DNA from: Halomarinibacterium sp034670265
GTDB taxonomy: Bacteria > Bacteroidota > Bacteroidia > Flavobacteriales > Flavobacteriaceae
Reading direction: 5' to 3'
DNA length: 64,000 nt
NCBI GenBank assembly: GCA_034670265.1
Contig: JAXMNU010000001.1
Coordinates: 186,001 to 250,000, forward strand
The position numbers and the translations under genes were made by a program. Shown piece by piece: positions 51,821-59,903 of the stretch (positions within the stretch are counted from its first letter, which is position 1; every line of letters starts with the position of its first letter). The notes under the pieces were generated by a model. It had not been told where the DNA came from and made no database searches. It saw nothing but the letters and a program-made list of their open reading frames with translations.

Positions 51821-53947
51821 ATGAAAAGCATCCTTTTTACATTCTTCCTTCTTTTACCTTTTACTGTGTATACCCAAACGAAAACAGTTATTGCTTGGGA
51901 TGTTTCTTTGTCTATGAAAGAGAGGTCTATTGAAAAAGAATTCGATTTTATTAATACCTATTTTGAACGTTACCAAAACACTCAAGTAGCTGTTTTTCAA
52001 TTTAATAATATCCAATCTACTGAGTCCAATTTTATAATTTCTAATGGTGATTGGTCTGCTATAAAAAAACTTTTAGAAAACTCTCAATATAACGGAGCTA
52101 CCTCGTATCACTTACTTGAGAATATTTCAGCTACTAGCACTACTCTATTATTTACCGATGGAAAAGAGAATATTGAAAGAGATTTTCCATCAATTGAAGG
52201 AACACTCTATGTTGTAAATGGAAATAAAAATCACGACTTAAAAAACTTACAATTTTTAGCACTTGCTAACAAAGGTCGCTTTATTAACTTAATTACTTCG
52301 CAACCCAATAATACCCTAACATACTATGGAACCGTTTTTTCAGAAAACAATGAGCCGTTAGAAGTTGTTATTTCAGTTAAAGGGACAGATAATTCGGTCA
52401 CCGCAAAAAAAGATGGAACTTATTCCATTGATGCCCAACCTGGGGATGTTTTAGTATTTAGTTCTATAGGCGTTCCTCCAATCGAAAAAACAGTAACAGA
52501 GGATAACAACCTAAATGTTTGGGTTAAAAATGATGGCATCCAACTAGATCAAGTGTTTATTAAAAACGAAAAAGCAGAAAAGAACTCTAATGTTGTGGTG
52601 AAAAAGGAAAGAGACCCTAAAACTATTGGTTATGCTGTTTCTACTGTAAAGGAAGAAGACCTAAACCAAGGCGTTAGTAATATTAGTGATGCCACTGAGG
52701 GCAAATTTAGCGGTGTTACCAAAGGTGTTAATCAAGACGTGAGTCAATCGTTAATTCGTGGATTATCAACCATTTCAGGAAATAATTACCCCTTAATTAT
52801 TATTGACGATGCTCCCATAGCTAGGTCATTTTCTACAACTTCAGGAAGACTTCAAATTACAGATTTTATCGACCCAAAAAATGTGGCCGATGTTACCGTT
52901 TTAAAAGGACTTGCCGCAACCAATCAATATGGCTCTGAAGGATCAAACGGGGTTATTTTAATTAAAACTAAAATGGCTGCTGCGAGAGAAGAAGCTGAAA
53001 AACGTGGTACACCTTCAAAGCCTGATAATTTTTATGAAGGAAATCCAATTACTACAATACCTCCTGCAAAAGCAGTTTATTTGGAAGAGTTAAGAAAGCA
53101 AAAAGATTTTAACGCAACATATGACTTGGTTTTAAGTGAGATGGAGCGTTATTGGAACGAACCAGCGTATTTTATAGATTTATATTATCATTTCATTCCA
53201 ATTAATCATAAAATGGCTCAATCTCTTGGGTATAACGTATTGGAGCGAGACGAGAGTAAATTATCATCTTTAAAAGGGCTGATGTACGCTTCAACAGAAA
53301 AAAAGCATCATGATATGGCTTTAGATATAGCCACTCATATCCTGGAACGATATCCTGAAGAAGCACAATCGTATGTAGACCTTGCTTTAGCACAAAAAAA
53401 TGCTGGTAATGAGCAAATTGCTTTAAATATGTTACTTGCTATTGATAACGGTTCAATAAATCCAAGTATTAACTTCGCTCCACTCCTAAAAACTGTTAAT
53501 AATGAAATTAGAAATATTGTCGCTAAGAAGGACACTCAAATTGATCTAAGTAAAATTGGTGTAAAACATCTTGAAAAAACTACTTTGGATGCAAGAATAC
53601 TTGTGGCATGGAGTAACCCAAATGCCGAATTTGAATTGTTTTTTGTGAATCCCTCTAATCTATTTTTTAAATGGGAACACACAACCAATAACCTCGAAAG
53701 GATTCAATTGGAGCAGCTATTGGGTTTTAATCAGGAAGAATTTGAAATTGAAGGCAGTCCAAAAGGACAATGGCTTATTACTGCAAAATATCTTGGCAAT
53801 AGGGTTTTTGATGATGTTGAACCCACATTCTTAAAGTGTACAATTCAATATGATTACGGAAAACCTAACGAAAGAACCGAAGAAAAAGTACTTCGCCTTT
53901 CGGAAAAAGGAAGTGAATACCTACTTTATAAAGTCAACATCAATTAA
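51821..53947 (+). CDS. VWA / carboxypeptidase-D / TonB-plug / repeat chimera
   Basis: The 708-residue exported protein (signal peptide ending TVYTQ) has: a VWA-like domain (about 20-160) with complete MIDAS WDVSLS and LLFTDGKEN; a carboxypeptidase-D regulatory-like domain (about 165-245, YYGTVFSENNEPLEVVISVKG); a SusC-type TonB-receptor plug (about 265-390, SLIRGLSTISGNNYPLIIIDDAPI and VTVLKGLAATNQYGSEGSNGVILIKT split); a TPR-like helical region (about 415-560); and a C-terminal beta domain resembling DUF2135 (about 580-708). No TonB-dependent beta-barrel follows the plug. Role unknown. Confidence 0.75.
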   Translation: MKSILFTFFLLLPFTVYTQTKTVIAWDVSLSMKERSIEKEFDFINTYFERYQNTQVAVFQFNNIQSTESNFIISNGDWSAIKKLLENSQYNGATSYHLLENISATSTTLLFTDGKENIERDFPSIEGTLYVVNGNKNHDLKNLQFLALANKGRFINLITSQPNNTLTYYGTVFSENNEPLEVVISVKGTDNSVTAKKDGTYSIDAQPGDVLVFSSIGVPPIEKTVTEDNNLNVWVKNDGIQLDQVFIKNEKAEKNSNVVVKKERDPKTIGYAVSTVKEEDLNQGVSNISDATEGKFSGVTKGVNQDVSQSLIRGLSTISGNNYPLIIIDDAPIARSFSTTSGRLQITDFIDPKNVADVTVLKGLAATNQYGSEGSNGVILIKTKMAAAREEAEKRGTPSKPDNFYEGNPITTIPPAKAVYLEELRKQKDFNATYDLVLSEMERYWNEPAYFIDLYYHFIPINHKMAQSLGYNVLERDESKLSSLKGLMYASTEKKHHDMALDIATHILERYPEEAQSYVDLALAQKNAGNEQIALNMLLAIDNGSINPSINFAPLLKTVNNEIRNIVAKKDTQIDLSKIGVKHLEKTTLDARILVAWSNPNAEFELFFVNPSNLFFKWEHTTNNLERIQLEQLLGFNQEEFEIEGSPKGQWLITAKYLGNRVFDDVEPTFLKCTIQYDYGKPNERTEEKVLRLSEKGSEYLLYKVNIN

Positions 53948-55116
53948 ATTCCCCTTCGCAGTTTTTCTTTCTTTAGCAACTCCAATTCACGGCTGGTCTG
54001 TCCAGCTACGGAAGTATTTTCTTCGGCTCTGCGTATTAAATAAGGCATCACATCTTTTACGGGCCCAAAGGGGATGTATTTAGCAACATTATAGCCAGCT
54101 TCCGCTAAGTTATAACTTATGTGGTCACTCATACCGTATAGTTGCCCAAACCAAACACGAGGATCGTTTTTTTTAATCCCTAGTTCTTCCATAATTTCCA
54201 TTGCCAAATAACTGCTCTCTTCGTTGTGTGAGCCTAAAAACAACGAGATATCATCAATATTTTCTAAAATATATCGCACCACTTGGTTAAAGTGAATGTC
54301 CGTGGCATATTTATTAGCACAAATGGGCGTTGGATAGCCTTTATCCTCTGCCCTATCATTTTCTTTTTCCATATAAGCACCACGCACTACTTTAAAGCCT
54401 AATGTATATCCTTTTGCCTTAGCACGTTGATGTATCTCTTTCAAATAATCCAAACGATCCCAACGATAGCATTGCAACGTATTAAAAACAATCACTTTTT
54501 CTTTATTATACCGCTCCATCATCACCTCACATAAATCATCTGCCGCATCTTGCATCCAGGTTTCTTCTGCATCGATTAGTAGCTGAATGTTTCTAGCATG
54601 AGCTTCTTTACAAATAGTTTCATATCGATTAATAATTCTGTCCCATTCTGCAGATTCTTCCGCCGTTAGCGTTTTATCTTCAGTAATTTTTTGCCAAATT
54701 TTAAATCGTCCCAATCCAGTTGGTTTAAATACTGAAAAAGGCATTGCTGGTTTTTTTTCAGCAAATTGAGTAAGCTCCAAAACCTTTTCCATGGTACTAT
54801 CAAACTGATTTTCTTCTTCTTTCCCTTCAACCGAAAAATCTAACACCGAATTCACGCCAGCCTCCATTAAACTATCCACAACCGGCATACAATCTTTTTC
54901 GTTAACTCCTCCGCAAAAATGATCGAAAACGGTCGATCTAATAAGTCCCTCCACTGGTAAATGAACCGTGAGCGCAAACTTAGTAACAGCAGAGCCAATC
55001 TTCACCAATGGCTCGTTTGCAATCATTTTAAATAAAAAATAAGCACGCTCTAATTGTGCGTCACTTTTGAGCTTAAAGGCTATTTCGGTATTATCGAACA
55101 AACGTTTTGTAGTCAT
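53944..55116 (-). CDS. proline dehydrogenase
   Basis: The FAD-dependent enzyme oxidises proline to P5C. The start at 55116 (MTTKRLFDNTE) gives 390 residues; an extension to 55176 overlaps the promoter. Motifs: QLLIDAEETWMQ, TLGFKVVRGAYMEKENDRA, LFLGSHNEES and FGQLYGMSDHISYNLAEAGYNVAKYIPFGPV with the RRAEEN C-terminal motif. The stop shares a TTAA with the convergent chimera gene. Single-domain PutA-like form. Confidence 0.93.
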   Translation of the reverse strand: MTTKRLFDNTEIAFKLKSDAQLERAYFLFKMIANEPLVKIGSAVTKFALTVHLPVEGLIRSTVFDHFCGGVNEKDCMPVVDSLMEAGVNSVLDFSVEGKEEENQFDSTMEKVLELTQFAEKKPAMPFSVFKPTGLGRFKIWQKITEDKTLTAEESAEWDRIINRYETICKEAHARNIQLLIDAEETWMQDAADDLCEVMMERYNKEKVIVFNTLQCYRWDRLDYLKEIHQRAKAKGYTLGFKVVRGAYMEKENDRAEDKGYPTPICANKYATDIHFNQVVRYILENIDDISLFLGSHNEESSYLAMEIMEELGIKKNDPRVWFGQLYGMSDHISYNLAEAGYNVAKYIPFGPVKDVMPYLIRRAEENTSVAGQTSRELELLKKEKLRRGI

Positions 55117-55133
55117 TGTGAAAGTTATAATCA

Positions 55134-55151
55134 CAAATATAGTTAGATTTG
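55134..55151. promoter_or_regulatory. back-to-back -7 boxes for proDH and aroB
   Basis: On the minus strand TATATTTG (55134-55141) faces proline dehydrogenase; on the plus strand TAGATTTG (55144-55151) faces aroB. Both match TAnnTTTG and only 2 bp separate them. Confidence 0.55.
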
Positions 55152-55181
55152 AAATCACAAAACCTATGTTTTTCATCCCTC

Positions 55182-56258
55182 ATGAAAAAAATTGAAAGAG
55201 AAAATAGTACAATTGTTTGTAACGAAAGGAGTTGGGAATATTTAAATGACCTAATTGCGAATTCAAATTATTCGAAAATATTTGTTCTTGTTGACACCGA
55301 GACCAAAAAGCATTGCTTCCCTCTATTCCTTGAAAAAGCTTCCATTTCTAAGATTGAAACTATTATAATTCCCGTAGGAGAAATTTATAAAACCATCGAA
55401 ACTTGTCTTTTTGTTTGGAAAGAATTGTCGAAGAAAGGCGCCGACAGACAAAGTCTTGTAATAAACGTAGGCGGTGGTGTGGTGACAGATTTAGGTGGAT
55501 TTGTAGCGAGCACGTACCAACGAGGTATTGCTTTTATCAACATTCCCACCTCTCTACTAGCCATGGTGGATGCTTCTGTGGGTGGTAAAAACGGCGTTGA
55601 TTTAGGGAGTTTAAAGAATCAAATAGGCATCATTAATGATCCAAAAACGGTAGTTGTAGATAGTACGTTTCTGGAAACACTTCCCAAAGAACATATACGA
55701 TCTGGTATGGCCGAAATGATTAAACACGGTTTAATTACTTCTGAAAAATATCTAGACAAAACTTGGGGTTTTTCGATAGAAAATAAGCAAGAAACAGCAG
55801 ATTTAATTTGGGAATCTATTATTATAAAAAATGACGTTGTAACCCAAGACCCTACTGAAAAAGGACTTCGAAAAACTTTAAACTATGGGCATACTTTAGG
55901 CCATGCGATTGAATCTTATTGTTTAGAGCATCCTAAAAAAGCCATGCTGCTTCATGGTGAAGCTATTGCTATTGGATTGATTTTAGAAACCATTATTTCT
56001 TCAGAAATACTTGGTTTTCCGAAGGAAAAACTAAATGTAGTAACTGAAAAAATACTAGCCAATTTTGCAAAAGTTCCGTTTAGTGATAATGACATTGAGG
56101 AGATTATTAAATTGTTAATTTTCGATAAAAAGAACACACATGGTGTTGTTCAATTTGTACTTTTGAAAGACATTGGAAAATCCAAAACGAATTGTGTAGT
56201 TTCTAATGATGTAATAAAAAAAGCATTCGAATTTTATAAAAATTTTATTGCCAAATAA
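55182..56258 (+). CDS. aroB: 3-dehydroquinate synthase
   Basis: Second step of the shikimate pathway, NAD- and metal-dependent. From the ATG at 55182 (MKKIERENS) it has 358 residues. Motifs: VGGGVVTDLGGFVASTY (nucleotide), PTSLLAMVDASVGGKNGVD, GMAEMIKHGLI, and NYGHTLGHAIES with metal His plus HGEAIAIGL. A longer ORF start at 55149 falls in the promoter and is rejected. Confidence 0.95.
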   Translation: MKKIERENSTIVCNERSWEYLNDLIANSNYSKIFVLVDTETKKHCFPLFLEKASISKIETIIIPVGEIYKTIETCLFVWKELSKKGADRQSLVINVGGGVVTDLGGFVASTYQRGIAFINIPTSLLAMVDASVGGKNGVDLGSLKNQIGIINDPKTVVVDSTFLETLPKEHIRSGMAEMIKHGLITSEKYLDKTWGFSIENKQETADLIWESIIIKNDVVTQDPTEKGLRKTLNYGHTLGHAIESYCLEHPKKAMLLHGEAIAIGLILETIISSEILGFPKEKLNVVTEKILANFAKVPFSDNDIEEIIKLLIFDKKNTHGVVQFVLLKDIGKSKTNCVVSNDVIKKAFEFYKNFIAK

Positions 56259-56268
56259 AAAGTTATTA

Positions 56269-56276
56269 TATATTTG
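56269..56276 (+). promoter_or_regulatory. -7 box (TATATTTG)
   Basis: TATATTTG matches TAnnTTTG and lies 25 bp before the ATG at 56302, right after aroB. Confidence 0.5.
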
Positions 56277-56301
56277 AAATGGCACCAACCTCCCCAAGAT
56301 T

Positions 56302-56634
56302 ATGAAACGTATTATTGTCGATTACAAAAAATTAACTCCAGAAATTCTATCCCTTTTAGTAGAAAAATATCCTGATGGATATGACGACAATCACATTATT
56401 AGCTTCAAAAATGCTAAAAATGAATGGATTGAGGCGGTAGAAGTTAAAACAGAAGATACCATCTATCTTGTAAAAGTTAGTGCTAGGTTAGAAGTATCGA
56501 TGGCTAATTTTGATGAAGATGACTATAATGAAGATGAATTTTCGGAACCCATTAGCGAACTCCCAGAAAAGGAGGCTACAGATGAAGATTTAGATATTGG
56601 TGAAATTAGTGATATTGAGCCAGAGGAAGATTAA
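56302..56634 (+). CDS. small acidic protein
   Basis: The 110-residue protein has an N-terminal folded part (MKRIIVDYKKLTPEILSLLVE, DDNHIISFKNAKNEWIEAVEVKT) and a C-terminal 45-residue tail that is strongly acidic (DEDDYNEDEFSEP, DEDLDIGEISDIEPEED). It is familiar as a flavobacterial hypothetical near aroB, with unknown function. The stop shares TTAA with the convergent DinB gene. Confidence 0.75.
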   Translation: MKRIIVDYKKLTPEILSLLVEKYPDGYDDNHIISFKNAKNEWIEAVEVKTEDTIYLVKVSARLEVSMANFDEDDYNEDEFSEPISELPEKEATDEDLDIGEISDIEPEED

Positions 56635-57143
56635 AGATATCTTTCCTTTAAAATATCCATATGATGAATTTCGTGTCCTAATAAGATTCTTCCAATTGCG
56701 CGAACAGAAACCATTGCATTATTTGCCTCACCCATTCGCATCATAGTTTCTTGATTAAAGCTGGAAAACAAAGAAATACTTGCATTTCTTACATTATTGT
56801 ATTCTTCTATTAAGTTACGTATGTCCCTTTGGTTGGCGTTGCTATTTATAACAAATTCATCTTGATCAAAACCTTGAATTTGAGCATTATCAGAGCGAGC
56901 AATAAGTAATGATCTATACGCAAAAACACGCTCAGCATCAATTAAATGCAATAATATCTCTTTGGGAGTCCATTTACCCTCTTCATAGCGATACTCTAAT
57001 TTCTCCAAAGGAAATGTTTCAAAAAAGGATTTTGTATTCTTTAATCCTGCCTTTAATCCTGTTAAAATATCAATCCCTTCAGATTTTTTAATATATCCTT
57101 TATAGAATGGAGCATACTCGTTTTGATTAACTTCAGAATTCAT
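56631..57143 (-). CDS. DinB-family protein
   Basis: The 170-residue four-helix bundle has the DinB metal triad candidates: WTPKEILLHLIDAERVFAYR (His), and LGHEIHHMDILKERYL (HxxHH-type) at the C-terminus. DinB-like proteins bind divalent metal and may act with thiols; substrate unknown. It starts 4 bp after the Lrp-type regulator, so the two form one transcription unit. Confidence 0.88.
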   Translation of the reverse strand: MNSEVNQNEYAPFYKGYIKKSEGIDILTGLKAGLKNTKSFFETFPLEKLEYRYEEGKWTPKEILLHLIDAERVFAYRSLLIARSDNAQIQGFDQDEFVINSNANQRDIRNLIEEYNNVRNASISLFSSFNQETMMRMGEANNAMVSVRAIGRILLGHEIHHMDILKERYL

Positions 57144-57147
57144 ACCA

Positions 57148-57627
57148 TTAAATATTTTTAAATATAGTATGCATTAAACGCTTTTTATCATTTATGCTCT
57201 CCTCAAGAGAAATCATCGTTTCTGTTCTGGTAACCCCCTCAATATCATCTATACTGTATATTATTTCTTTAGCATGACTGGTATCTCTAGCTCGTATTTT
57301 GCAAAAAATGTTAAACTTACCAGTGGTAACGTGAGCCACTGTCACATACGGTATTTCATTAATTCTTTCCAATACAAATTGTGTTTGGGAGGTTTTTTGA
57401 AGAAACACACCTATATAAGCAATAAAAGCATATCCCAGCTTTTTATAATCCAATGTGAGGGATGAACCAATGATAATTCCCGACTCCTCCATTTTCTTTA
57501 CACGTACGTGAACTGTTCCTGCCGAAATTTTAAGATTCTTTGCAATATCTGTAAAGGGAGTTCTCGTATTCTCAATTAACATATCGAGAATTCTATGATC
57601 TGTTTCGTCTAATTTGAATTTTGCCAT
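57148..57627 (-). CDS. Lrp/AsnC-family transcriptional regulator
   Basis: From the ATG at 57627 (MAKFKLDETDHRILDML) it has 159 residues. The N-terminal winged HTH reads TPFTDIAKNLKISAGTVHVRVKKMEESGII, and the RAM ligand domain follows with VTVAHVTTGKFNIFCKIRARD and IEGVTRTETMISL. A longer start at 57657 overlaps the promoter. Lrp proteins sense amino acids; the neighbouring proline and shikimate genes are possible targets, but this is speculation. Confidence 0.93.
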   Translation of the reverse strand: MAKFKLDETDHRILDMLIENTRTPFTDIAKNLKISAGTVHVRVKKMEESGIIIGSSLTLDYKKLGYAFIAYIGVFLQKTSQTQFVLERINEIPYVTVAHVTTGKFNIFCKIRARDTSHAKEIIYSIDDIEGVTRTETMISLEESINDKKRLMHTIFKNI

Positions 57628-57646
57628 AGTAGTTAGGTTTGTTAAG

Positions 57647-57654
57647 CAAAAATA
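57647..57654 (-). promoter_or_regulatory. -7 box of Lrp promoter (TATTTTTG)
   Basis: Minus-strand TATTTTTG matches TAnnTTTG, 19 bp before the ATG at 57627, with a TTG 22 nt upstream as a -33 candidate. Confidence 0.55.
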
Positions 57655-57685
57655 CAAATAAACTTTTCGGAAAATTCAATAAAAA

Positions 57686-58834
57686 TTAAAGAATTATACG
57701 ATTTTTTGTCTTTTTAAAGGAAATCGTTGAAATTTCCTCATTAACGAAAACGTTTTCGTGAGAATTTATCAATATAACATTTTGTCCAATATCGATTTCA
57801 CGATGCCCAATTTTTTGGCAATTTTTTGAGATTTCATCAATTGTAGGTATAAAAACTATATGATCATTTTCCAGTTTTTCCTGAAATTGAATAGAAATAT
57901 CTACAATTTCATCATTTAGGAGCACATTCCGAAGCAGTATGTCCCTAAAGTTCTTATTGTTTTCGGGTATTTTTTGGTAATCTTTAATAGTAGATGATTG
58001 TCTTTCTGTTTTTAAAAAGCCAAAAAAGGATAAGTACGCAAAGAAAATGTACTTTCTAGTTTTTTCTCTTTGATAATCCTTTGGGAAATGACCAGCTTCA
58101 AACAAAATCGTTGGTACACCTTCGGCTTGAAAGCTATCCCCAACACAGTTTATATTAAAGGAATCGTCATATCTACCTACTTGATTTGGTATAAATGATT
58201 GTAGTGTATTATTCATATCAGAAATTATCTGCATAGACTTTCGTCTCGACTTAGTGACGGTGCGCTTTGCATCGGCAGAAGGTGCCAAAAAAGAAATAGT
58301 GGCAGGATAATTACCCGGTAACCCATAAATAGTGCGCTGATCGTGTAGATTTAAACAGAAATCTGGTTGTATCTTTTTAAAAACATTTCTTAAAATGACA
58401 CTTTCTGCTTGAGATAAGTTTTGAGCATCTCTATTTAAATCAACTTGATTTGCATTTTCACGAGTGTACAAAAGTGCGCCATCAGGATTTAAAATTGGTA
58501 TTATATAAAAAGTCCACTCCTTTTTAAAGTCCTCTATTTCACTTTTAAAATGTTCTTTTTGAATTATAAACTTTAAAAAATCGAAAATCGATTTTGTAGT
58601 GGTCGATTCATTTCCATGCATTTGTGACCAGGCCAAAACTTTTTTTGAGCCGCTTCCAATTTTTATGAGATGAATATTTTCTCCATTTTCTGAGGTTCCT
58701 AACACCTCAACTAACTTCATTTTATCAAGTTCAAAAATGATTGGATTGATATGTTTGGAACAAATATATCGACCCGATAATCGAGCTTCAAAATGTTGAG
58801 AATACCAATTTGAAATTAGAGAGGACGAAATCAT
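57686..58834 (-). CDS. M14-family zinc carboxypeptidase
   Basis: From the ATG at 58834 (MISSSLISNW) it is 382 residues. Zinc ligands are His and Glu in QMHGNEST and His in LNLHDQR. Substrate-site motifs are IPILNPDGALLY and VDLNRDA, and the general base is the Glu in ILFEAGHF. There is no signal peptide, so it is probably cytoplasmic, and the last 120 residues form an extra domain. It faces the XRE gene across an array of palindromes; the most proximal site begins 3 bp before its start. Confidence 0.85.
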   Translation of the reverse strand: MISSSLISNWYSQHFEARLSGRYICSKHINPIIFELDKMKLVEVLGTSENGENIHLIKIGSGSKKVLAWSQMHGNESTTTKSIFDFLKFIIQKEHFKSEIEDFKKEWTFYIIPILNPDGALLYTRENANQVDLNRDAQNLSQAESVILRNVFKKIQPDFCLNLHDQRTIYGLPGNYPATISFLAPSADAKRTVTKSRRKSMQIISDMNNTLQSFIPNQVGRYDDSFNINCVGDSFQAEGVPTILFEAGHFPKDYQREKTRKYIFFAYLSFFGFLKTERQSSTIKDYQKIPENNKNFRDILLRNVLLNDEIVDISIQFQEKLENDHIVFIPTIDEISKNCQKIGHREIDIGQNVILINSHENVFVNEEISTISFKKTKNRIIL

Positions 58835-58836
58835 GT

Positions 58837-59103
58837 TAACAAAGGTAAACAAAGTGCTGTTTACTTTTGTAAACAATATAATCACACAAATCTGGGTACA
58901 ATTGTAAACATTTTATCTCTACATAAGGCAAATATTTTAACAACAAAATAATTATATTTCTATATTATTGTATTTCAGTGTAATACGATTACAAATGTAA
59001 AGTATTAATTTATGTATATTAAAAAGAAATACAATGGTTTTATCCTCTTATTCGTTACAATGTTTACATTTGTAATGGAATTAATATGTAAAGTGAATTT
59101 ACA
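58837..59103. promoter_or_regulatory. operator array, TTAC-N4-GTAA palindromes
   Basis: The 269 bp divergent gap holds six inverted repeats: TAAC-AAAG-GTAA (58837-58848), TTAC-TTTT-GTAA (58861-58872, within perfect GTTTAC/GTAAAC), GTAC-AATT-GTAA (58896-58907), TTAC-AAAT-GTAA (58989-59000), TTAC-ATTT-GTAA (59064-59075) and a variant TGTAAA-N5-TTTACA (59087-59103). Several contain a TAnnTTTG -7 box, so a bound repressor would cover the promoter. The outermost sites touch both start codons. Confidence 0.65.
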
Positions 59104-59481
59104 ATGGTCAACAGTGCAGATTTTGCAAAAAGGCTTCAAAAAATATTAGATTATTATAGTCTATCTGCTACTGCATTTTCAGAAAAAATAGATTTTAATA
59201 GATCTACTATTTCACATTTATTGTCGGGTAGAAATAAGCCAAGTTTAGAATTTATTATGAAGGTCCTTCAAGAATTTCCTGAAGTAGAATTATATTGGTT
59301 ATTAAATGGAAAAGGAATATTCCCTACTACCCTATCTCAAGAAAAACAAAATATCATTCCTAAAGAAAATGAAGTTTCAGAAAAAATTGACAAAGACATA
59401 AAAAATGAAAAAGTGAATAATTCCAACATTGAAAGAATTGTCATCTTTTTTAAAGACGGGAGTTTTAAATCGTATCAATAA
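59104..59481 (+). CDS. XRE-family HTH regulator
   Basis: The 125-residue protein has an N-terminal XRE/Cro helix-turn-helix (about 5-62: FAKRLQKILDYYSLSATAFSEK, then FNRSTISHLLSGRNKPSLEFIMKVL). A Lys/Glu-rich linker leads to a short conserved C-terminus, IERIVIFFKDGSFKSY, which may be a dimerisation strand. It is preceded by the palindrome array, the last copy of which ends at the base before the ATG, consistent with autorepression. Confidence 0.88.
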   Translation: MVNSADFAKRLQKILDYYSLSATAFSEKIDFNRSTISHLLSGRNKPSLEFIMKVLQEFPEVELYWLLNGKGIFPTTLSQEKQNIIPKENEVSEKIDKDIKNEKVNNSNIERIVIFFKDGSFKSYQ

Positions 59482-59527
59482 CTTCTTTTAAGTCAAATTT
59501 TTCAGAACTTTGCTGAAAATTTCTAAA

Positions 59528-59899
59528 ATGCGCAGATTTCTAGTATTATTCCTTTTTATCTTGTTAGTCGCTTGTCAACAGCCAGAAAAAGACTGTGAAA
59601 AATTTCAAACCGGGACTTTTACTTTTGAAGCGCTCGTTGGTACAGAGCTAGAAACAACAACATTTATAAGAAATGATTCCATAGAAATTGACTATTTTCG
59701 TGGAAAAGCCGATACCTCTAGCATTAGGTGGATTAACGATTGCGAGTATATTGTAAAGAAAATAAACCCTAAAAACATGGCAGAAGAAAAAGCTGTTCAT
59801 ATTCGAATTTTGAATAGTAGTAACAATCAATATACTTTCGATTATGCCATCGTTGGACAATCCATCAGGAAAAAAGGGACAGCTACTAAGGTGAAGTAA
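59528..59899 (+). CDS. small lipoprotein
   Basis: The start is the ATG at 59528 (MRRFLVLFLFILLVAC), giving 123 residues; a TTG six codons upstream is less likely. The lipobox LLVAC places the Cys at 16. The mature part has two further cysteines (DCEKFQTG and NDCEYIV) that could form a disulfide, and is beta-rich. It resembles small flavobacterial DNA-topoisomerase-unrelated lipoproteins of unknown role. It lies 46 bp after the XRE gene and 4 bp before the decarboxylase, so it may be co-transcribed. Confidence 0.72.
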   Translation: MRRFLVLFLFILLVACQQPEKDCEKFQTGTFTFEALVGTELETTTFIRNDSIEIDYFRGKADTSSIRWINDCEYIVKKINPKNMAEEKAVHIRILNSSNNQYTFDYAIVGQSIRKKGTATKVK

Positions 59900-59903
59900 C
59901 CCC

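Noticed and set aside
58837..59103. Possible CRISPR array or phage attachment site
   Set aside because: The short repeats have irregular spacing, no conserved spacer length and no cas genes or integrase nearby; operators explain them better.
59104..59481. XRE gene as the edge of a prophage
   Set aside because: No integrase, structural phage gene, tRNA or att duplication is present, and the flanking genes are chromosomal housekeeping types.
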